64,000 bases of DNA from Yponomeuta sedellus. Its lineage: Eukaryota > Arthropoda > Insecta > Lepidoptera > Yponomeutidae. Shown in pieces: positions 43,801 to 56,200 of this stretch; the stretch's first letter is position 1, and every line of letters starts with the position of its first letter. A program made the translations under genes and the position numbers. The notes beneath the pieces are model-generated. The model was not told the DNA's origin, ran no database searches, and was given only the letters and a program-made list of their open reading frames with translations. The stretch spans positions 18,365,878 through 18,429,877 of the forward strand of contig OW203740.1 of the NCBI GenBank assembly GCA_934045075.1, read 5' to 3'.

Positions 43801-46800
43801 CGACCTCTAAGTCTACAAGTTGGAAGTGCGAGTGAAAATCAGAAACTTATCTGCGAGTGAAACTAAAGAAAATGGTCTGTGTCCTCTACGGGATCAATCT
43901 CGAGCCTCGCTACGGAACCGGCTTGTACAGGACAAAGTGCAGTAATTGTCTATCGTAAGTGCGAGGAATTTCCTAACTAGCTTAAACCTGCAAGAGGTAG
44001 CTGTTTAGTGCAGCTTTCTGCAGCTGCTTAAACTGTTAAAAGTATCCAATAAAATCAACAGATGGGTGCAGAGACAACAGAGGGCGTTGTAGGTATAGCC
44101 TGTTAGCTTTTAAAATATACTTCGGGCTCTGAGCAGGCTTCGTTTTCGGCAGGTTTTCGTACTGATGATCGAGTTCTGATTTCGAAATTAAAGTTTCATA
44201 TTAGTTCCGATATTTCTATTGCACGAATATATCCGATTCTATCCGATAGTAGCCGAGGTATATTCTAAAAGCTAACAGACATAGTTAAACCTGAGATTTC
44301 TTTCTTTATTGCAAACAGTAAATTCGAAAGATCATTAATTCATTACATACAATTTATTCCATAGGCGAACTTATCTCTAACAGAGATCTCTTCCAGCCAA
44401 CCTTAGCATCGGGTGTTTAAATTAAGACAGCGGGAGGAAGGGGGAAATATTTATAACTATATAAGTAGTAATACGATAATACACTTACATATAAATATAT
44501 ACTTATACATACATAAACCTATTAACTATGTGATGTTAGAAAGGTAGTGCTCATTTAACCTCTTTTTGAAAGCATATACGGATGGACTCTCTTGAATGCA
44601 GTTAGGAAGATTTCCACACTACCTCGCGATCTTTTCTTTCACAGGTTCATAAGTTAGAAAACAATGTCATTGGTTCATGCTGGCATTTGAACCTACGACC
44701 TTCCGAATGAGAGTCGGGATTCTACCGGTCCGCTACCAGCGCTCATGGAGATGGCTTGCCAAACGCCTTTCCTTTTCCTCGTGTCTTAAGTAGACCCGAT
44801 ACGTGACTTGGTGGCGAAATCGTGGTATTTTTTTGAGTGCGCGCTCATTTTGTAAACATGTTTGTTTGAAATGATTACGTGACAAAATGAAGGAAAACAT
44901 TGTGGAGAAACCACGGCTATCAACCACGAGTCGTGTAAATAGCAGTTGTCATTATCAAGCGGTACTTGTTATTTTTAGAACTAGACGGGAAACAATCGCT
45001 ACAAAACACGTCATGGGACTTTATTTAAAGGGCGTAAGAAAATATTCGTATTCATCCCGGGATTTTGGCTCCAAGGATGAAGCTCAGTCCTACACGTTAA
45101 TAGGTATAGCAAAAATATTGTTAAAAATAGCAGCTGTTCCACGCTTTTTTATGCCGCAGGTGCTAATATCAATATGGAATAAAAATACCTAAGTATATAT
45201 ATTTTTTGGATATTGTTAAAAACTATTAAATCAATAAAAACTGTATTTAAACGGATTGTACTTGTTAATTTTTAAATTTTTACAATTTACCGACGTTTCG
45301 GCACTTTTTCAAGTAAGTTAACTGTTAGTTTACTACCCTCGGCAAAAAATACAAAAGAAATCATGAAGTCACGTTGCAAAATAGGCAAACCAATAATTTT
45401 ATATAAAGTCAACAATATTAATTATTAGTAATTGAAGTTAAAATCAAATCTATAAACCAGTTATTTTAAATGAACAAAAAATCATTTAAAATAACTGGTT
45501 TATAGATAATGTCTAGTGCTCGTGTTAACCTTAGAAAATACTAAACTATAAAATTATTAGTAATAAATAAATAAATGAATGAATAAATAAATAAATCAAA
45601 ATTTGTCCTTGAAGTTCGGGAAAAGCTCGGAAAAAATGCTAGACTCGATTTATAACCCTGATAATACATAATACGCAAGTACATAGGTACCTACCTACAA
45701 ATTTGTACGAAACCCTGGCTGCGCCAGTCCTGACTGCTTGCGATGAAACGTATCGTGAGGAAACCCGTAGCTTTGGCTGAGACCAGTGTCTGCAACGATC
45801 CTGACATATCTCTTTTGCTTTACCAACGTTAGGGTGGACGTCCCTTACCTGTTCTTCCACTCATCTTTTGTCAATCCCTCAAATTAAATGTTTTGCTTGT
45901 TCTTTTCTTTCTATCCTACTAATATTATTATGAGTATAAATGTGAAAATTTGTGAAAATGTTAGGATATTGGTTAGTCAATCACCCAATATCGGCAGAAC
46001 GGATTTACCTACATGAAACTTTTCGAACAGTTAGGCAAAGATTTTAATTGAGACATAGGATGACGTTTAGGGGATAAGCTGATGTAATATTATAAATGTG
46101 AAAGTTTATATGTATTTATGGATGTTTGTAGGTAACTCAATCATGCCAGAACAGCTGAACACGGATTGGAATGAAATTCGGCACAGAGATAGAAGTCTGG
46201 AATAGGACATAGGCCACTTTTTATTCACATAGTCACATCACATCTTCAATATTATAAAGGCGAAAGTTTGTGAGGGTGTATGTTTGTTACTTCTTCACGT
46301 CTAAACGGCTGGAGCGATTTTACACAAGCGACACTCTGGATTAACACAAGCTACGTTTTACTGCGGGAAAATATCTTATTCCGATGGGAAAATCGCTAAT
46401 CTGCGGGGCACAGCTATTGTTTTATAAAAAGCATTCTCCACAGCTCGTTCGGCCAAGGGGCGGGCACGCTGGCGCTGCGGACGCCTCTGGCGCCGGCGCT
46501 GGCGCGCGCGCTTAGCCGCGGCGCCGGCGCCGGCCGCGCGCGCCGCCTCAGCCGCAGCGACGGCGACCTGCGCGCGCGCCGCGCCGGCGCCGGCCTCGGC
46601 CCCGCCGGCGAGCGGCCGGACCGCGGCGGCTGCTACAGCGGCCCCTCCGAGGTCTCCCTCGACGACACGGATCTTCTCATGTCTAAGGTGGGTGTTTTGA
46701 TTTTGAGAACCGCACGTAAAAAACTCATTTTTGCACACTATCTCTCTTTTTAATTTATGAGTTGATATAATTAGCGTTAGAGCGCTTCGCCGAAAATTTA

Positions 46801-49800
46801 TTACTTAACATAAAAAAGTTACTGAATAAATAACAATAAAAAATATATTTATGGGCAACGACACGTGTATTATAAGTAGATCGCTTAGGTTAACATTATT
46901 AATCACTATTACTTCATTTGGACACAATGTGTATTCAACAGAGGCGGTTTGATTTATCTCTACCGACCCGAGATATTCATTGACCCCTTAACAATAACTT
47001 ATGTGTGACTTACACCCTACAATCTAAGTGAAAATTTGGAGTTTTTGTTACGCAATCGGACCCCTTAATAGGAAAACAGCTAGCCTACTGCCACAGTATT
47101 TGTAAACGACCAATTCAACGACACCGCACACTATGACAACGAAAAAACTAAATATAATTTTAGGTGTACAGTCGCGTGCACTAACGTTCAAACACGTTAG
47201 GACCTCGTCACATTAACCTCTTCTAGCCAGATGTATGAGAATTTGACTATTTTGTCTGCGACACGGTACTGGAATGCATATATGTTAGTGCACGTTGTAA
47301 TAGTATAAGAAATCTATAACCAATACGTATGTGACTCCTATTTAAGATTGTGTATCCGAATAAATGAGACAGTTATTCTCGAGCAGTCAGAACGTTTTAT
47401 TGTATACAAACACCCGTCCTTACATGGCGACCCTTTGCCATATTCGGATTTGGATCCGCGCTCGCGCTCCTCGACTATTAGTAACGCAGTAAAATAATGT
47501 AAATACCGTAATACCCGTTTGCAACTGAATCAAAAATGTGCAACTCAAAAACCGAAAGAAAGGAAGAAGTCTTCATCAACCAGAATGGAGCCGGCAATTC
47601 AGCGAGCACAGAACAGCTGCAATACCATATCTCAGCTATCAGCACCGTGATGATGATAATCCTCGCTCTACTTCTTATCGCGGCCATCTTCTTCTTCTAC
47701 AAGTGCTACAGAAACTGCCACCATACTTGGATTAACAACCAAATGCTTCGCCAAAACCTGCGACGTTCGTTCTCCGTGCATCGAACTAGTGCACCGCCAG
47801 TGACTTGTTCTTCATGCGGCAACAATCCACGGTCCGGAGACGATGTACAGATGAAACCATGAGTGTAACCAAAGTGTAACGAAGTGTAACCAAAGTGTGT
47901 AAAATTAAAAAATAGTATGTGAAGGTATTATTGTTCAAGTGTTAAAGGAACTTAATTGAGGTATGGTTATATTATAGTCTTATTATGCTATTGGAAACAT
48001 AAAATAAAATTTTACGAGTAATAATGGGCTATGGCCGAAGATCTTAGTATTATATTAGTAAAGTTAAAATCGATAAGAGATAATTTAGTGAAGTTGAGTT
48101 ATGAAAAAAGGACACTCGAACGTTTACGAGGAAAGCTAAATGAGGCTAATACAGTGTATGAGGAATATAAATTGTTGATTATAGAAATTGAAAAACAAAT
48201 AGCTAGTAAGAAATTAAGTGGGGAAAATTTAACATTGATAAAAAAATATTGTGAGAGGGTAAAAGAGTTAATTAATTTTATAAGAGATTTTTGTAACAAA
48301 ACCTATAGGGAAGCGAGCACATCAGATTTAAAATTGAGTCACAGTGAAAAGTCCAAAATGGAGTTTGATTTAAAAACTGCACTTAGTTTATTGCCAGTTT
48401 TGAACAATGACGACGCGACTACTAAACAACTTATTGACGGGGTGGAATATTACGCATCTATTTTGAGTAGCCAGCAATGCAAGACAAATTTGATTAATTT
48501 TGTTTTGAAAAGTAGACTGAGTCAGGCTGCAAAATTGAAGTTAAAAACCAGTTACAATACTGTTCAGGAACTGATATCGGATATGCGGAGTATTCTTTTG
48601 CCTAAAAAGAGCCCAGTAGCATTGCAGAATAAACTACAAACCTTGCGTCAAGATCAAAGGTCAATAGACGAGTTTGGTAAGGAACTTTCAGAGTTGTTTA
48701 TGGACCTCACTATTTCTCAAGCAGACGGAAAAGTGGAAAGTCTCAATATTTTACAGCCTCTAAATGAAAAACAGGCGATCAAGCGATTCGCTGACGGATT
48801 ACGTAATAGGAGACTAGGTACAATAATAGCTGCCCGAAATTTTGACTCATTAAGAGATGCTATTCAGGTAGCAATCGACGAGGACACAACGGCAACACCA
48901 ACTGGTAATATTATGACTTTTCATAGAGGACAAAAAAGTTTCAGAGGTTCGCGCCGAGGAAGCAGTAGCCGTGCATACAACGCCCCAGTTCGTGGAAGAG
49001 GTTACCATAACTACCAAAACCGGTTTCATCGCGGTGGTTCGTCCACGTTCCATCGTGGCCGAGGTGGTAATCAGCAGTATGGACGAGGTCAGTCTTCACC
49101 GTTCAGAGGTAGGTACACGAATTTTGACAGAAATACCTACCAACATTCAGGACGAAACGGACAGATAAACACAATGAGCGGAGACAGCAACACGAGCGAA
49201 ATCGAGACCGCGCCTTCTACGGAGGAGCATAAGTTTTTTCGTGACTAATAATAATAACAACATGTTTTATGCTAGCGACAACATGTGCTGCATCCAGTTA
49301 CGTCTTGATTGTTATTGGCAACAATTCCTAATTGATACAGGGGCATCAGTTTCTGCTATAGAGTATAAACATGTTTCTCAGCTAAACATTCCGATCCATA
49401 GAGAGCCGTATTGTATAAATGGTATTGGCGGTAAACTTGAAGCTATTGGATACGTTTATTTAACATTAGGTACTTCATTAAATACCTCGGATCAATTGCA
49501 AGAAAACAAATTCTATGTTTTCGAATCACTGCCCTTTAACGGAATATTAGGACGTGATTTTCTAAAAAAGCATAAAGCAATTATTAATTTTAAATCAGAT
49601 TCAATATCATTATGTAACAGTGCAGGTAATATTATTACAATGCCGATAGACAAAAAGAAAGAAGGAATTAAACAAGTTTTTATATTACCATCAAGATCAG
49701 AGACAATTCATTATATCAAAACGGATATGTCTGAAGAGTGCCTTATTTGTGCGACTGAGTTATATGAAGGAGTTTTTCTTGCTAGTACATTAGTAAAGCC

Positions 49801-52800
49801 TAAAAATGGTATGATACCTATTCTGGTACTTAACACAACAGAAAAGGAAATATGTTTGGATAAAATACAACCAACCTTTTGCCAAATTAATGAGTACGAT
49901 ATTTGCTCTTTTGATAAATGTGACAAGATTAGTGCTGATCGGGTAAAGAAATTATTTGAGTTATTACAGCTTAAACACTTGAATAGTGAGGAGAAGGAAA
50001 CAATCGAAAATATTTGTGCTAAATATTCTGATATATTTTTACTACCAGGAGATAAATTAACGACCACTAACATTTATAACCACCGAATAACATTAAAGCC
50101 AAATGTAGAGCCAGTATACACCAAGCCTTACAGATTACCGTATTCACAGAAATCTGAAATAAATAAACAAATAAGTAATTTATTGAATGAAGGTATTATC
50201 GAACCCTGTCAGAGTGAATGGGCGAGTCCAATACTGTTGGTTCAAAAAAAAAAAATGAATGACATTTCTGGAGAAAAAAAATGGCGATTAGTCATTGACT
50301 ATCGAAAACTTAACAACATTATACAGGATGATAAATTTCCTTTGCCAAACATAAATGAAATTTTAGATTCTCTCTCAGGTTCTATCTATTTTACGACACT
50401 TGACCTTTCTAGCGGCTATTATCAATGCGAACTTGACCCAGAATGTCGTAAATATACCGCATTTTGTTCAGGCCAATATAGAGTTTCTGAAAATGACAGT
50501 CAAAATTGTAAAGCATCACTTTCAGGTCAGTATCAAATGACTAGAATGCCTATGGGGTTAAAGACTAGTCCGAATTCATTTTCAAAAATGATGACAATCG
50601 CAATGTCGGGACTCACGTACGAAAAATGCTTAGTGTATTTGGACGACTTAATAATTTTCGGAAAATCATTATCAGACCATAATAAAAATTTACTAGATGT
50701 TTTTGGAAGGCTACGAGAGGTTAACTTAAAATTAAATCCATTTAAATGCGATTTTCTAAAACAAAATATTTTGTATTTAGGACATGTTATTTCCGGAGAT
50801 GGTGTCTTACCAGACCCAGAAAAAATTCAGGCACTAAAAAATTGGCCCGTTCCGAAAAATGTTGTGGAAGTTGTCAGATTTGTAGCTTTCGCAAATTATT
50901 ACAGGAAATTCATTAAAAATTTTGCAAAATCAGCTTATTATTTAACACGATTAACTAAAAAGAATATGCAATTTAATTGGGACGAAAATTGTCAAAAATG
51001 CTTTGAAGATCTAAAAGCGAAAATAGTGTCATCCCCTATATTACAATATCCGGACTTTAGAGAGAATAAAAAATTCATATTACAAACAGATGCATCAAAT
51101 TACTCTTTAGGAGCGGTGATATGTAATGAAGATAAAAGGCCGATAGCGTTTGCAAGCAGAAATATGAACAAATCAGAGTTAAACTATCCGACGATAGAGA
51201 AGGAACTTTTGGCAATAGTATGGGCTGTCAAACATTTTCGACCTTATCTTTATGGTAGAAAATTTTTAATCCAAACTGATCATAAGCCGTTAATGTATTT
51301 ATTTGGAATGAGAGATCCATCAAGCAGATTAATGAAATTTAGAATTATCTTGGAAGAATACGATTTTGAGATTGAATATATAAAAGGAAAAGAAAATATT
51401 ATAGCTGACGCGATGTCACGCCTTCGTATTACGTCACAAGAATTGAAAGAGATGAATGGAAGTGTAAATGTTATGACTCGTTCCCAACTTAGAAAAAATG
51501 AAGAGGATCAGATTTCTAGGAGTGCTATAGTTACTACGGACGATCGGCCTGCGCAACCGAAAGTTGTAGAAATTTATAGTAAACCTAAAATATCTGTTGA
51601 ATTGAGATTTACGGATAGAGAAATTTTAAATAAATTAAAAAGTGAAAAAGAGATAGAAATAGAAAATAAAGTATTTTGTTTTGCTCCTAGGAGAATGATA
51701 TTATTTATAAACCCAGTATCCCAATCGCAACTGACGCCAGACGCTTTTGTGAGGGAACTGAAGAGTTTTTGTGAAAAAATAAACGTGCACGAATTAATAT
51801 TTGAAAGGAATATAAAATATGATAATTTTACTAAAGAGATAGTAAAAGAAATAAAGAAAAATAAAGATTGGTCCGGACCACGACTATGTATATTAAATAA
51901 TATAAAAAGAATAGAGAATAAAGATGACCGAAGAGTAATTTTGAATGATTTTCATCTGTTACCAACAAGTGGCCACGCTGGTATCAGAAGAATGTACAAC
52001 AATATCAAACAAAATTACTTTTGGCCAGGTTTAGAGAAGGATGTTAAGGATTTTATTAAAAAATGTGATAAATGTCAAAAATTTAAACACAGTAGTCATT
52101 ACGTAAAAGAACCAATGACGATTACATCGACCGCAACTTCGGCGATGCAAACTGTTTTTCTGGACGTTGTTGGACCATTGGATAGAGATGATAACAATTT
52201 TAGTTATATATTAACTATACAATGCGAATTAAGCAAATATGTGGAAGCTTATGCAATGGTAAGTAAGTCAGCAGAGGAAGTAGCCAGAACATTTGTAAGT
52301 AATTTTATACTAAGATTTGGTATTCCTGAGAAAATCACAACAGACAGAGGGACGGAGTTTTTATCATCAATCTTCAAGGAGGTATGTAAATTATTAAATA
52401 TTACTACACTTAACTCTACAGCGTATCATCATCAAACTATTGGTTCTCTAGAAAATACACACAAAAATTTAGGTAACTACTTACGGATGCAGGCAGATAA
52501 TCACATGGGATCATGGAGCACGTGGCTTTCCTTTTGGTGTTTTTCTTATAACACTTCAGTTCATACAGTGACACAGTATACCCCTTTTGAACTAGTTTTT
52601 GGCAAGAAATGCAACATTCCATCAAATTTAACTAAAGATAAAGTAGATCCACTTTACAATTGTGATAATTACCCGCTAGAATTAAAGTACAGAATTCAAA
52701 CAGCTCAAAAGGAAGCACGACAAAATTTAGTAGACAGTAAAATAAAAAGAAAACTGAAATATGACCAAAATAGCAATAGCGTAACATACAATAAAGGAGA

Positions 52801-53233
52801 TTTGATTTTAGTAAAAAATGAAACTGGTAACAAACTACAGAGAATTTATAATGGACCTTACGAAGTTATTAAAGATGTAGCTCCAAACGTCGAAATTGCA
52901 AAACACGGTAAAATAGATTTAGTTCATAAAAATAGAACAAAATTATATAATCAACCTAGTTAAGTTGCATTTATTGTATAGTACTAAAATAAAATTAACT
53001 TATGGTTATTTTATTTTACTTTTTCGGGTAAGGTGTAATAGTATAAGAAATCTATAACCAATACGTATGTGACTCCTATTTAAGATTGTGTATCCGAATA
53101 AATGAGACAGTTATTCTCGAGCAGTCAGAACGTTTTATTGTATACAAACACCCGTCCTTACAACGTGACCATACCGGATGTAGACAAAATGTTTCGGGCT
53201 TCGGGTGCACGAACGGACGGACGGACAGACAGA

Positions 53234-53295
<62 letters not shown>

Positions 53296-56200
53296 CACCC
53301 AGGAGAAACCCCAATTACGGGTACCACCGGCTCGGGGGAGCACAGTGGTTATGTCGGACTCCCCGCCCTGAAAAGGGCGGTATACCGACTAAAACTCCTG
53401 GGGTGTTCCTTCGCACCGCAAAGGACGGGGCCACGGGAACGCTTGCGCACACTTCCGCGACCCCGTCTGCGGGCGCCCTTTCGGGCACTCCTTCGGCGGC
53501 GCTTCTGCCCCGTCGGTGCTCGACGACGGGGCTAGAAAACGCCGCATCTCTTCGTTGGAGCGCATAGGGGCCAAGTGCGTATGATCTTGGCCCCCATACG
53601 CCCCAACGCGCCGCCCCCTCCATCCCATCGCAAGCCGGTCGATGAGACGGGGAGGGCGGCGCACCTCCTCGTTGAGGCGCGTGGGGGCCCAAGCGTCCCG
53701 GTCCCCACACGCCCCACACGTGAGGCCCGTCACGTCGCCCACCAGCACTTCTCTGAAAGCAGAGAAGGCGGTGAGCGACCGCGCGGGCCCCCTCCGTGCC
53801 AGAAGGCACCCTCGGAACACGCAAGGGCGCCTTCCGGCCCGCCGTGATGGACGCGGAGAGTCCCCCGACCCTCCGCGTCCCGGCGGCCACTCTGGTCCGA
53901 CTGGTACGAGGCGCGCGCGCTTCCGCGCAGCGGCGCCCCCCCCAGTCGGTCCTTCATTCGGTTGGTCGCCTGGGTCCCGCTCCACAAAGTGAAACAGGGC
54001 CCACGCGACCCCTCCCGCCAGATTTTTCGCCGCTGGCCAGCAAGATCCCATAAAGAGAAGTTACTGACCAGCGCCCAGGGTGCACCGGCCCTTGCCACTT
54101 ACCCTTCCTACTGGTTCAAGATGAATCAGTAGGAACGGAAGCGGAAGGGCACACGGGAAGGTAATCTGGCATCGCACCCCACGGACAGACAGACCTGGCG
54201 CAACTATAAGGGTTCCCTGTTTACTACCGAACCCTAAAATTCAGTGCAACTCGCCCTAACAATATGTTTATCTACCAGCCTAAACAGAGCTCACTGTTCC
54301 ACTGTCCAACCCATCGGGTACTTTTTCAGATCTATTTCTTCGAAGTCGTATAAGTGTGTGGCGTTGATAGAACATACTTGAACTAGCAGTCAACATTTTG
54401 GATTTTGTTATATTTTTAACCGACTGAAAAGAAGGAGGTGGTCAATTTATCTGTATATTTTTTATGTATGAAATGAAAAGGTTTTATTAGCGCAGAAAAT
54501 GGGGTTTAATAAACGTTACAATTCAAACTTGGTGTCCATTTCAAAATCTAGATCATTTTTGAGAATATATGGACAGCGATCCAACGATTTTTTTTATATA
54601 GCCTCCATATTATGCGTGTTTGAAGGGCAAGAATCTCTCCCCTCTTTCAGAACAAGGCATCCATCTTTTGTGAGGCCGAGTCATTATTTTTGTAAATTTA
54701 TATTTAATATTTCATTATTAGCTCAGAATGTAACTAGTTTATTTTTATGCAATCTTATTTTTTCTTTGAGTTGGAATGTTTGAATGAATGGAATGAATGA
54801 ACACGGCCCAACTCTATCGATGTGTAAAAATTTATGAGTATTAAAAATCTATTTAGAGGCTAAAAATGGGTGGAATTTTAAAACTCTAAATAGGTTTTTA
54901 AAATTTTCCTTAGCACGGGTTAGTGCATTAAAAATAAAAATAGTAAATCATGTGGGTACAGCGATATCATTCCGATATATAGAAACCTAACTGAAAAGTA
55001 GGTACTCATGGCTGTAAGTGATGCAATTTACTTCAGCCAGATGTCGCTGCCTGTACGTAATACAGAGAATAGTGTAAAGAGGTTCGAAATTTCACTGATG
55101 CCGGTGAGTCGCCTATTAGCTCAGTTGGAAAGAGCGCTGGCACGGATAGCCAGATGTCGCGGGTTCGAATCCCGGCATGGGTGGAATTTTTAGCCTTTTA
55201 ATAGGTTTTTAATATTGTCTTTAGCAAGTGTTAGTGCATTAAAAATAAAAATAGTAAATTTATGAGTAGTATTATTTTGTAATGACTCGCGATGCTTTTA
55301 CATAGTTATATATTAAACGGGTCTAACTCTGATTATATGTAATTAATTGTATTCCCGACGCTAAATAACCGCGATTAGTCCCGTTTAATATATAACTATG
55401 AAAGAGTAGTATTATTATGATTGTGGGAAGTATGTATGTACGTGGTATGTACGTGGTATGTATGTATGTATGTATGTATGTATGTATGTATGTATGTATG
55501 TATGTATGTATGTATGTATGTATGTTGTATGTATGTATGTATGTATGTATGTATGTATGTATGTATGTATGTATGTATGTATGTATGTATGTATGTATGT
55601 ATGTATGTATGTATGTATGTATGTATGTATGTATGTATGTATGTATGTATGTATGTATGTATGTATGTATGTATGTATGTATGTATGTATGTATGTATGT
55701 ATGTATTTATGTATGTATGTATGTATGTATGTATGTATGTATGTATGTATGTATGTATGTATGTATGTATGTATGTATGTATGTATCTGGTACGTGTATA
55801 CGCAAGTACAACCACAAATACGTCAATGATGACGTATTTGTGGTTGCACTTGCGGTGTGGTGGGAATAGATGGCGTCAAACCGGCAAAGCAAATATCGTA
55901 CAGTGTGCAGCACATAATTCCCCTTAACATACGTGCACTCTGCTCTGTTACGCTATGGACGATTTTGCATAAAACGCGTTCGATAATATAGATAATATTA
56001 GGTATACTATTTTTATTTTTAATGCACTAACCCGTGCTAAGGACAATTTTAAAAAATAGATAATATTGTCAGTAAATACAGTACACTGCCTGAAGCTGAG
56101 TATCTGCTAGACCGACAGACTCAGTGTAGACTTTGTTAAACAGCATACATAGATATATACCCATACATAACTCATGCATGTATTTGGGAGGGTTAGGCAG

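Larger units (their letters stand above)
42886..46443. other. PH-PTB intron 3, distal part
   Basis: After the array remnant: AT-rich sequence, MITE M1 copy 2 (44101), SINE S3 (44640, minus), an F2-related foldback (45240-45545), a SINE scrap (45640-45840) and RTE/Helitron-like repeats (45916-46330, twice ...AATATTAT...GTGAAAGTTT). No exon seen. Confidence 0.6.
47296..53162 (+). mobile_element. Ty3/Gypsy LTR retrotransposon C, apparently intact, with extra ORF
   Basis: Two identical 129-bp LTRs (47296-47424, 53034-53162) are flanked by a 4-bp duplication ACGT (47292-47295, 53163-53166). Order: LTR, primer site TGGCGACCCTTTGCC, a 108-residue membrane ORF, gag (405 residues), pol (about 1,240) in an overlapping frame, LTR. 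All frames are open, so the insertion is recent. It lies in intron 4 of the PH-PTB gene, same strand. Confidence 0.93.

Noticed and set aside
47536..47862. Reading the extra ORF of element C as a retroviral env
   Set aside because: It is far too short, lacks a signal peptide, cleavage site and fusion segment, and stands before gag.
53315..54098. Overlapping plus and minus frames of 85-220 codons
   Set aside because: High GC gives open frames in several registers; only the one consistent with element orientation is listed, at low confidence.
55396..55927. Several frames of 120-168 codons on both strands
   Set aside because: They only read through the TATG tetranucleotide tract (CMYV and IHTY repeats).
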